Positions 1 through 5,810 of a stretch of DNA of 7,787 bases are shown in pieces. A program made the position numbers and the translations under genes. Position 1 is the stretch's first letter. Every line of letters begins with the position of its first letter. Origin of the DNA: Sporomusaceae bacterium (GTDB lineage Bacteria > Bacillota > Negativicutes > DSM-13327); the NCBI GenBank assembly GCA_027492445.1, contig JAPUES010000024.1, forward strand, positions 21,721-29,507, in the 5' to 3' direction. The notes beneath the pieces were generated by a model that saw only the letters and a program-made list of their open reading frames with translations, searched no databases and was not told the origin of the DNA.

Positions 1-75
1 CTGTTTCCCTACCACTACAACAAATAATACTCATAACCTACTTTTAAAGTAAATTATGAGTATTACTGTTTCCCT
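1..75. repeat. 10-bp direct repeat bracketing the glgC 3' hairpin
   Basis: CTGTTTCCCT occurs at 1-10 and again, identically, at 66-75, immediately next to the glgC stop codon (TTA on the plus strand at 76-78). The two copies flank the hairpin at 25-65. The left copy touches the window edge, so the repeat may be longer than seen. Read on the minus strand each copy is AGGGAAACAG. No transposase or integrase gene is visible. The pair could be a target-site-like duplication around a small inserted hairpin, or a local duplication; the window cannot decide. Confidence 0.5.
25..65 (-). terminator. AT-rich hairpin, probable glgC terminator
   Basis: A perfect 12-bp inverted repeat (TAATACTCATAA at 25-36 with its complement at 54-65) encloses a second short inverted repeat (TACTT at 39-43, AAGTA at 47-51). 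Together they form a long two-part hairpin. It starts 10 nt beyond the glgC stop. On the minus strand the stem is followed by a U-rich run (TTTGTTG), as expected for intrinsic termination. The stem is poor in G/C, so termination may be weak or the hairpin may mainly stabilise the mRNA end. Confidence 0.5.
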
Positions 76-1308
76 TTATTGGGTTACAATCACAATCCCT
101 GATGGAGTAACCGTATATCCTCTCGCCCGATCTGCTTCATGATCATAGCCAATTTCTTCTCCATCGGCAATTACTACATTTTCATCAATAATTGCCCTCT
201 TGATTTTAGCTCTTCTGCCTACTTCTACATTCTCAAAGAGAATCGAATCTTCAATAAGACTGAAACTATGCACCTTGCTACGAGATCCAATAATAGAACG
301 TCTAACGATACCACCACTATTGATGCAGCCCCCGCATACATACGAATTAATATTTTGTCCACAACGACCGCCTTCTTCAAAAACCGTCTTAGCCGGCGGA
401 GAATTACTTTGATTTGTAATAATGGGCCATTTATAATTATATAAGTTCAATTGAGGATCTACTTTTATCAAGTCCATATTCGCTTCGTAATAAGAGTCAA
501 GAGTGCCAACATCTTTCCAATAGCCTTTTTCTTCAGGATTCATTCCTGGAACAGAATTATCCATAAAATTATAGGCAAAAACATTATCTCCCTTGCTTAG
601 CATCATAGGAATAACATGCTTACCAAAATCAAGATCAGCATGTTTTTTTTTGCCTTCTTTTAATACTTCAATCAGTTTCTTTACCGAAAAAATATAATTA
701 CCCATTGAGGCAAAGCAGGTATTCTTCCCAGGGATTTTATTGGGTTCAGTAGGTTTTTCTGTAAACTCCGTCACCCGGCAATCCTCATTAACAGAAATAA
801 TCCCAAATTCCCTTGCATCCTTTGCCGACACCTCTAGAGCAGCAATTGTAATATCTGCCTTAGTAAGTACATGATAGCTAATCATTTGGCTAATATCCAT
901 TTTATAAATATGGTCACCACCGAAAATGGCTACATATTCTGCGTCTGATGCTTCAATAAACCTTAAAAATTGAAAAATAGCATCGGCAGTCCCCTTAAAC
1001 CACTCTTCACTTCCACTACTGGTCTCAGGTGAAATAGTATCATAAAATTCCCCAAGTCCTGTCCACTTAGCCCAAGATTCTTTAATATGTTTATTTAAAG
1101 AATAGGCTCGGTATTGGGTTAGAACATAAACCTTTTTGAGACCGGAGTTAAATAAATTACTGAGTACAAAATCAATTATTTTGTACTTTCCCCCAAAGGG
1201 CACGCAAGGTTTGGGTCGACTCAAAGTAACAGGACTAAGTCTTTCCCCTTTCCCTCCCGCTAGCACCATGGCAATCGTATTTCTCGTCACATTCCCCATT
1301 GTATACAT
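76..1308 (-). CDS. glgC: Glucose-1-phosphate adenylyltransferase (ADP-glucose pyrophosphorylase)
   Basis: Makes ADP-glucose and pyrophosphate from ATP and glucose 1-phosphate in the cytosol, the regulated step of bacterial glycogen synthesis. The 410-aa product has a nucleotidyltransferase domain (about 10-285): LAGGKGERL at 16-24, GGDHIYKMD at 130-138 with the catalytic-type Asp132, EKP at 184-186 (Lys185 matches the glucose-1-phosphate-binding Lys of E. coli GlgC) and GYWKDVGT at 262-269. A left-handed beta-helix follows (about 310-410; repeated I/V-rich turns such as GRRAKIKRAIIDENVVIADG). The length is near that of E. coli GlgC (431) and the sequence looks closer to that type than to shorter Bacillus GlgC. 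The first ATG is chosen because AAGGGGG (1317-1323) lies 8 nt upstream; Met4 is less well placed. The position of the E. coli fructose-1,6-bisphosphate-linked Lys39 is Ser30 here, suggesting different allosteric control. No glgA, glgB or glgD is in the window, and the gene appears monocistronic at its 3' end. Confidence 0.95.
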   Translation of the reverse strand: MYTMGNVTRNTIAMVLAGGKGERLSPVTLSRPKPCVPFGGKYKIIDFVLSNLFNSGLKKVYVLTQYRAYSLNKHIKESWAKWTGLGEFYDTISPETSSGSEEWFKGTADAIFQFLRFIEASDAEYVAIFGGDHIYKMDISQMISYHVLTKADITIAALEVSAKDAREFGIISVNEDCRVTEFTEKPTEPNKIPGKNTCFASMGNYIFSVKKLIEVLKEGKKKHADLDFGKHVIPMMLSKGDNVFAYNFMDNSVPGMNPEEKGYWKDVGTLDSYYEANMDLIKVDPQLNLYNYKWPIITNQSNSPPAKTVFEEGGRCGQNINSYVCGGCINSGGIVRRSIIGSRSKVHSFSLIEDSILFENVEVGRRAKIKRAIIDENVVIADGEEIGYDHEADRARGYTVTPSGIVIVTQ

Positions 1309-1452
1309 ATAGAAATCCCCCTTCTGAAATTAGACAGGCCCCAAGGATAGTAAAACAAAGCCTACTAATTACCGTCCTATACATCCTTAGGGTAACTATT
1401 CTTTGCAAGGACTCTACAAAGAAATCTTAGTCTTGTAGTAGATGATAGTTAT
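1309..1452 (-). promoter_or_regulatory. Structured 5' leader of glgC, possible RNA switch
   Basis: Read on the minus strand, CCCTAAGGAT (1392-1383) pairs with ATCCTTGGGG (1348-1339) to give a 10-bp helix with one G-U pair, enclosing a 34-nt loop. The downstream arm contains TCCTT, which could instead pair with AAGGG of the glgC ribosome binding site (1317-1323). The two pairings exclude each other, as in anti-sequestor/sequestor pairs. Further upstream, TTCTTTG (1423-1417) pairs with CAAAGAA (1405-1399) over 7 bp, and this conflicts with a CTACAA/TTGTAG pairing using the preceding bases. I recognise no known riboswitch or T-box consensus. That these bases are transcribed is inferred from the promoter candidate upstream. 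Confidence 0.35.
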
Positions 1453-1458
1453 ATTATA
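1453..1458 (-). promoter_or_regulatory. Candidate -10 box for glgC
   Basis: A perfect TATAAT on the minus strand, in a very AT-rich stretch, about 145 nt upstream of the glgC start. The bases 17-18 nt further upstream (ATGGAA/TGGAAT) are only a weak match to TTGACA. A perfect TATAAT can arise by chance in such AT-rich DNA, and the plus strand also reads TATAAT at 1455-1460. Use of this site would create the leader described for 1309-1452. Confidence 0.25.
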
Positions 1459-1627
1459 ATCTAATTATTCCAATAATTCCATTAAAAGATTACATGCTTA
1501 CCTTAAGTAACTATTTTCAGCCTTCAATCAAGAAGAGGAATCCCTAAAAAGCAACCCTAATCCCTATCAAAAAAAGTCGAATCATATTGTTTTTTGTATT
1601 ATTATGTTTTCATATGTACTCAATCCA
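1459..1627. other. Divergent intergenic spacer without a recognisable gene
   Basis: This middle part of the 408-bp gap between glgC and the receiver gene is AT-rich and has no convincing coding frame on either strand. Two items are visible. An imperfect direct repeat, CCTTAAGTAACTATT at 1501-1515, matches CCTTAGGGTAACTATT at 1385-1400 in the glgC leader. AGTCGAA at 1575-1581 differs by one base from the Spo0A-box consensus TGTCGAA. Both are short enough to be chance and are noted only because the locus holds signalling genes. Confidence 0.3.
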
Positions 1628-1656
1628 TTCCTCATAAAGTATTACTATGGTATAAT
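1628..1656 (+). promoter_or_regulatory. Extended -10 promoter for the receiver/HD operon
   Basis: TGGTATAAT (1648-1656) is a perfect extended -10 element. At the 17-bp spacing the -35 position (1628-1633) reads TTCCTC, a poor match, which an extended -10 can compensate for. A start near 1663 would give a leader of about 54 nt before the ATG at 1717, with GGAGGA at 1705-1710. This fits a housekeeping (SigA-type) promoter. Confidence 0.55.
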
Positions 1657-1716
1657 AAAATTGTACTTTTTGTTTAATACAATTATCACTCTGAACGTTT
1701 ACATGGAGGAACTTAC

Positions 1717-2100
1717 ATGAGAATACTTCTCGTAGATGACTCATCCTTCTCTCGGACTACTCTGAAACGTTACTTCGCCGACATAGAAAACTTAGAGTTT
1801 GCCGAAGCCAGTAATGGAATCGAAGCCTTAGAACTTCATCGCTCCTTTGCACCTGATATTATTTTTATGGATATTACTATGCCCCAATTAGATGGGCTAG
1901 GCACTCTTAAAATCATTTCAATGGTTGATGATAAAGTCAAGATTATTATGGTTTCAGCTCTTGGAAATCAAACCTATGTAGCAGAAGAATGTAAAAAATA
2001 TGGTACCTTTGCTGTTCTTGCCAAACCAGTAAGCAAGGACGTAGCCATAAAAATACTAACAGATGCTCAAGAACAACTTATTGCAGGTGATTACCAATGA
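1717..2100 (+). CDS. Single-domain CheY-like response regulator
   Basis: The whole 127-aa protein is one receiver domain with no DNA-binding or enzymatic output, so it should act through protein contacts in the cytosol. Key residues are present: acidic pair Asp7-Asp8, phospho-acceptor Asp52 in FMDITMP (50-56), switch Ser80 and Lys103 in the KP motif. The position three before that Lys (Tyr106 in E. coli CheY), usually aromatic, is Val100, so the Tyr/Thr coupling switch may differ. The start is set by GGAGGA (1705-1710), 6 nt before the ATG. It is first in an operon with the HD protein: the stop TGA overlaps the next ATG as ATGA (2097-2100), implying translational coupling and a shared pathway. 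Together they resemble an RpfG-like REC-HD-GYP regulator in two pieces. A true chemotaxis CheY is less likely because no che genes are nearby. Confidence 0.88.
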   Translation: MRILLVDDSSFSRTTLKRYFADIENLEFAEASNGIEALELHRSFAPDIIFMDITMPQLDGLGTLKIISMVDDKVKIIMVSALGNQTYVAEECKKYGTFAVLAKPVSKDVAIKILTDAQEQLIAGDYQ

Positions 2101-2906
2101 AAGCAATGTTAATTGATGAACTACAACCAGGCATGATTGCCAATCAAACCATTTGCGATGCCAGAGGGACAATTTTGATTGCCCAGGGAATTATACTAAC
2201 AGAATCCTATATTAATCGAATGAGAAAATTTAATATTAAGAAAATCGATATTAAAGACATGGAAGAAGATACCGAACCACCTTGCAGTTTAGCTGCTCCT
2301 ATTGTAAAGCGCACCATTACTACTCTCGGTACCTTATTTGATTCTTTATCAGAACACAATACTATTGATATTAAAAAAACCTCTTTTCAAATTGAGCAAG
2401 TTATTTATTCAATATTAGATAAACACTCCATCCAGTCTTTTCTTGAAATTGATGCTCAAAATGAATTATTATACCACCACAGTCTCCGAACCACAGTAAT
2501 TGCTGTAAATATGGGTTTAGCCCAAGGTTATGATTATCTTAATCTAGAATATTTAGCCATGTGCGCTCTTATGCATGACTGCGGCATGGGGCGAGATTAC
2601 CTAGAAAGTGACACGGATCACGCGCTGCATGGCTTTAAAAAATTACGGGATAATTTAAAAATGGATATGATTATTGCCTTAGTCTGTCTACAACATCACG
2701 AATATTTTGATGGTAGCGGCCCTCTTAATTTTAATCGCTCCCAAATAACAGAGTTTGCTCGCCTCATTGCTATTGCTGATCATTACGATCGGTTAATTAT
2801 AAAAAAGAACTCCCCCCGCCAAGCACTCTTTAAAATTTTAGGTGGTAGTGGCACGTTATTTGATCCTGACATGGTAAAGTTATTCCAAGCTACCCTTTGT
2901 TCATAG
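2097..2906 (+). CDS. HD-GYP-related protein with degenerate GYP signature
   Basis: Of 269 aa, residues 5-52 form the small N-terminal domain common in HD-GYP proteins (LQPGM...ANQTI..ARGTILIAQG). Residues about 120-265 form an HD domain. Candidate metal ligands are kept: His128, His160-Asp161, His175, His200-His201 and Asp228 (IAIADHYD). The end matches the family's FDP motif (FDPDMVKLF, 255-263). Canonical HD-GYP proteins, c-di-GMP phosphodiesterases, carry HHExxDGxGYP and HDIGK. Here the motif is HHEYFDGSGP (200-209), with the Tyr missing, and HDCGM, with Met164 for the Lys. The RPYR stretch after the last Asp is also absent. It could be an active variant, a phosphodiesterase with another substrate, or a metal-bound signalling scaffold. 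AGGTGA (2085-2090) lies 6 nt before the ATG, which overlaps the receiver stop, so the receiver probably controls it by direct binding. Confidence 0.82.
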   Translation: MKAMLIDELQPGMIANQTICDARGTILIAQGIILTESYINRMRKFNIKKIDIKDMEEDTEPPCSLAAPIVKRTITTLGTLFDSLSEHNTIDIKKTSFQIEQVIYSILDKHSIQSFLEIDAQNELLYHHSLRTTVIAVNMGLAQGYDYLNLEYLAMCALMHDCGMGRDYLESDTDHALHGFKKLRDNLKMDMIIALVCLQHHEYFDGSGPLNFNRSQITEFARLIAIADHYDRLIIKKNSPRQALFKILGGSGTLFDPDMVKLFQATLCS

Positions 2907-2913
2907 AATCCTC

Positions 2914-2964
2914 TATAAATAAATCTGCGACCTTCTGACTTTGAAGGTCGCAGATTTATTTATA
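2914..2964. terminator. Bidirectional intrinsic terminator between convergent genes
   Basis: A perfect 22-bp stem (2914-2935 with 2943-2964) closes a 7-nt loop, TGACTTT. The inner part is G/C-rich (GCGACCTTC and its complement) and the outer part is A/T-rich on both sides, so either strand ends in a hairpin followed by U-rich sequence. It begins 8 nt after the HD gene stop (2904-2906). On the minus strand it includes the stop codon and last codon of the membrane kinase (stop at 2962-2960). Confidence 0.9.
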
Positions 2965-5623
2965 TAGTAAAATATATTGAAAAGGTGGTCCCTTCCCAGC
3001 CTGTCAAAGCCTTTATCTCAGCCTTATGTCTTGCAACAATGCTATAGCAAACAGCTAATCCTAAACCCGTACCTGCATCTTTGGTAGATAAGAAAGGTGT
3101 TCCTAACTTGCTAAGCATTTCTTTATCAATACCGGTTCCTTCATCGCCGACAGATAACACTATTTTCCCATCTTGTACACTTGTACTAATTGTTATTACT
3201 TCACCTTTTTCATTCATTGCCTCTAAACCATTGCGGAATAAATTCAAAACGAGTTGACGAATTTCACCACCATCTACTAAAACCTCCGGCACTTCTCCTA
3301 ACTCTAGCATAATTTTTTTACCTATTTTACCAGCATCCGCCTGTAACAATGGATGTAACGACAAAATAATTTCATTGATATTTTGCACTTTAAACTCTGG
3401 TTCTCTAGGTTTTGCAACGGATAAATATCCATTCAAAATTTCCGTAGCTCGATCTAGTTCGCTCATCATCAAGGTATAATATTCTTTATATTTAGTATTG
3501 GTTTCTTTTTGGGAAAGCCATTGTAAGAAACCATGTACCGTCGTCATGGGATTGCGCACCTCATGACTGATACCGGCTGCCATTTGACCAATTACATTTA
3601 AACAATCTAAACGGGCAATGCCTTTTTCCATATTCTTTTGCTCTGTAATATCCTTATTAAGCTCCAAGACACCAACGGGTTTACCATCTACACCTCGCTT
3701 AAGCAACCAGCAGCTTCGCACCACTACAATGCTGCCATCTCGTTTGGTTTCAGTTAATTCTCCCATCCAACGACCATTACTCATTAGTTCTTTATTAATT
3801 TCTTCTAAGGGTTCAGGAAACTGGGTATTAAGCAATGTATAAGCAACCTTGCCTACAGCCTCTTCCTTCGTCCACTCATAACCGAGCTCCGCACCACAAC
3901 TCCAAAAGCTAATAACGCCGTCTAACCCCCGCTCAAAAGTATAATCTGGATCAAGATCGAGCAGTCGAACCTGCTCCTTAAGCATTTCTGTATATTCTCG
4001 GATTTTTTCTTCCGCCTGTTTTCGTTCCTGAATATTACGGACAAAAACAGATAAGCCATCTTGCAAAGGATAAGCGCTGATTTCTAACCACAACCCTAAT
4101 CTATCCCAATACATTTCAAAAGCTACTGCCGTTTCGCCCATTCCCCTTTGTAGCTTAGTCCTAGGCAAAGTGTTTTTAAGGTCAGGAAATTCATCCCATA
4201 TTATCTTTCCTAGTAGCTCGCCTTGGGATTTTTGCAATAGAGCTTGTGCTTCTTTATTTACATAAGTAAAACGCGCCTCATGGTCAAGGGCAAAAAAGCC
4301 GTCCATAATACTTTCTAAGATATGACGTATTTTTTCATTACTATGTCCGAGTTCTACTGACACCTGTTCTAAGTCAGCGTAAGCCCTAGAAAATCGTGTC
4401 GATAAGGCTAATGCTTGAAAGAAAATAAAGATAAATAAGCCTAGGGGCACCATCTCACAAGTAGCTATCATTCCTCGAGCAAATAACATATCATTAACTA
4501 CCATGCTCAAGAATATAAATACACCTACGGCAAAGCTGCTTGCCCCTTTTTTGTTAGCCATCACAGCCCGCAGCAAGAGATTACCAAGATAGATACAACC
4601 TAGTATGGCAATTAAGTCATACCACAGTAATGTCCTGGAAAAATTTTTGACAGGTGTTAGAAGAACTACACTGCTAAAAAGCAAACCTAATATTTCAAAT
4701 CCACTTGGGATCCTCGAAGATGCCGTCGGCGCATATAAATGATAAATAAATTTAATAAAAATAGGTACGGCTATGTAATACGACAAATATTCTAGCTTCA
4801 TTAGCACTTCCCACTCTAGCCAAGGGAACATACTCATTATTATAATTTCGCCCGTTGTCATGGTCCGAAGAGCAATTAACAAACAAAGAAGTCCGAAATA
4901 TAAGGCTGGTTTATCCTTTCGTCGTAGTGCATAAAGCCCAAAATGGTAAACTGCCATAATAAAAAAGATTCCTAGCATAAACACTTGGAAATTAACTTGT
5001 TTCTCCCATAAAGAATACCCTGTTTGTCCTAAATCTAACCATAAGCTAGATTTAATCCCCCCCTTATGGTGAGCAAAGTTAGAAACTTGAATGACAAGCT
5101 CCATATCTTGTCTTTCCGAATAAAAGTTTACCATTTGCGGTAAGTATTTGGCTTTACTAGTAGTACGATCCTCCCCTACCACTCCTACGGCAGTTACTAG
5201 TTTTCCATTAATATACATCTTATAAGTTGTCGCTACCTCTGGCATTTTAAAGGCTACATACTTCCCTGCTTCCTTCAGTCGAATAACTAGGCGATAAGTG
5301 GCATAGCCATCACTATTTGAGCTAACTTTTGATTTATAATTATCCCATTTCTGGGGTACAGTATAAAACTCTTTTTCTATAATACTTTGCTCTTGCATGA
5401 AAGTAGCCGGTTCGAGTAGTTGTCCCCAGTAAAATTCCCATTCCCCATCTAGTTTGACAACACTCGCAGAATCCCACTCTCTTAAATCTAGTACACCCTC
5501 AATAGCTTGAGGTGATACAGCAGCGGGTACCTTTCCATAACAAAGATAGCTACACACTGCTAATACACTAATTACAACTCCAACAACCAGTATTTCTATT
5601 CGTCTTTTGCTAATCTTCTCCAC
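2960..5623 (-). CDS. 7TMR-DISM sensor histidine kinase with two PAS domains
   Basis: An 887-aa membrane kinase. It has an N-terminal membrane anchor or signal segment (11-29, after KRR). An extracellular jelly-roll-like domain (about 40-200; WEFYWGQLL near 62) resembles the carbohydrate-binding type found in 7TMR-DISM proteins. Seven membrane segments follow between about 213 and 408 (LGIFFIMAVYHFGLYALRRK matches the 7TMR-DISM family). Two PAS domains (about 430-538 and 555-663) precede HisKA, with phospho-His687 in GISHEVRNPMTTVHGFLQ (684-701), and HATPase with Asn798, DEGTG (827-831), FLSTK and GTGLGL (851-856). All catalytic boxes are intact. The H-box resembles sporulation kinases (KinB/KinE type). 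There is no receiver and no cognate regulator on its strand; the convergent CheY-like gene is the nearest candidate partner. The start is GTG at 5623-5621: an in-frame TGA lies 18 nt upstream and no ATG occurs before residue 76, which would lose the anchor. The ligand is unknown. Confidence 0.9.
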   Translation of the reverse strand: MEKISKRRIEILVVGVVISVLAVCSYLCYGKVPAAVSPQAIEGVLDLREWDSASVVKLDGEWEFYWGQLLEPATFMQEQSIIEKEFYTVPQKWDNYKSKVSSNSDGYATYRLVIRLKEAGKYVAFKMPEVATTYKMYINGKLVTAVGVVGEDRTTSKAKYLPQMVNFYSERQDMELVIQVSNFAHHKGGIKSSLWLDLGQTGYSLWEKQVNFQVFMLGIFFIMAVYHFGLYALRRKDKPALYFGLLCLLIALRTMTTGEIIIMSMFPWLEWEVLMKLEYLSYYIAVPIFIKFIYHLYAPTASSRIPSGFEILGLLFSSVVLLTPVKNFSRTLLWYDLIAILGCIYLGNLLLRAVMANKKGASSFAVGVFIFLSMVVNDMLFARGMIATCEMVPLGLFIFIFFQALALSTRFSRAYADLEQVSVELGHSNEKIRHILESIMDGFFALDHEARFTYVNKEAQALLQKSQGELLGKIIWDEFPDLKNTLPRTKLQRGMGETAVAFEMYWDRLGLWLEISAYPLQDGLSVFVRNIQERKQAEEKIREYTEMLKEQVRLLDLDPDYTFERGLDGVISFWSCGAELGYEWTKEEAVGKVAYTLLNTQFPEPLEEINKELMSNGRWMGELTETKRDGSIVVVRSCWLLKRGVDGKPVGVLELNKDITEQKNMEKGIARLDCLNVIGQMAAGISHEVRNPMTTVHGFLQWLSQKETNTKYKEYYTLMMSELDRATEILNGYLSVAKPREPEFKVQNINEIILSLHPLLQADAGKIGKKIMLELGEVPEVLVDGGEIRQLVLNLFRNGLEAMNEKGEVITISTSVQDGKIVLSVGDEGTGIDKEMLSKLGTPFLSTKDAGTGLGLAVCYSIVARHKAEIKALTGWEGTTFSIYFTI

Positions 5624-5756
5624 CTCACTATGGCGTCCTCACCCTAGGGCGTAGGGATACTACTTCTTGCCCCAAACTACAAATTTCTACATTTATCGCG
5701 TTATTAACTATTCTTTTCATTCTTTTAAATCCCTGCTTTTGGGTGGAAATTCTATA
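5624..5756 (-). promoter_or_regulatory. Promoter and leader region of the 7TMR-DISM kinase
   Basis: No clear SigA promoter is visible. Two alternative-sigma candidates are seen on the minus strand. A SigH-like pair, GCAGGGATT (5736-5728) and AAAGAATAG (5716-5708) with an 11-bp spacer, has one mismatch in each box to RNAGGAWWW and RNNGAATWW. A SigD/sigma28-like pair, GAAA (5718-5715), a 14-bp spacer and CGCGATAA (5700-5693), approximates TAAA and GCCGATAA. They overlap, so at most one is likely real. In the leader, CCCTA/TAGGG (5656-5652 with 5646-5642) could form a 5-bp hairpin just before the ribosome binding site. Consensus sequences are from memory. Confidence 0.3.
5636..5640 (-). promoter_or_regulatory. 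Distant ribosome binding site before the GTG start
   Basis: GAGGA on the minus strand is the best Shine-Dalgarno match upstream of the kinase. It lies 12 nt from the GTG start (5623-5621), further than the 6-8 nt of the other genes here. Together with the GTG codon and the small hairpin next to it, this suggests low translation of the kinase. The alternative AGGTGGAG spans the GTG itself and has no usable start codon at proper distance. Confidence 0.45.
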
Positions 5757-5800
5757 AAAAAGTGTAATTCTCTCATTTTCAAGAAAGAATTACACTTTTT
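5757..5800 (-). terminator. Intrinsic terminator of the hybrid kinase gene
   Basis: A perfect 15-bp inverted repeat (5757-5771 with 5786-5800) continues by two more pairs after one mismatch. It begins 10 nt beyond the hybrid kinase stop (5811-5813). The outer five pairs are A-T, so the minus transcript ends in a U run flowing into TATAG. The symmetric A/T ends would also work on the plus strand, but no plus-strand gene ends here. Confidence 0.85.
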
Positions 5801-5810
5801 CATTCCCCTT

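Noticed and set aside
139..444. Two plus-strand open frames of 70-101 codons inside glgC
   Set aside because: Both lie antisense to the clearly coding glgC frame and resemble no family; shadows of the real gene.
1309..1384. Possible short leader peptide starting at the minus-strand ATG at 1384-1382
   Set aside because: The only Shine-Dalgarno-like bases (AAGG) directly abut the ATG, the frame differs from glgC and runs into it, and the codons show no regulatory run of one amino acid.
1309..1452. Known riboswitch or T-box in the glgC leader
   Set aside because: I looked for T-box, c-di-GMP and other familiar conserved cores and found none; only the pairings themselves can be supported.
2097..2906. 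Frameshifted or truncated ordinary HD-GYP gene
   Set aside because: The frame is continuous, keeps the start, the metal-ligand pattern and the terminal FDP motif, and is followed by a proper terminator, so the changes look like divergence and not breakage.
3618..3842. Plus-strand 74-codon open frame inside the membrane kinase
   Set aside because: Antisense to an intact PAS domain with unambiguous coding sense on the minus strand.
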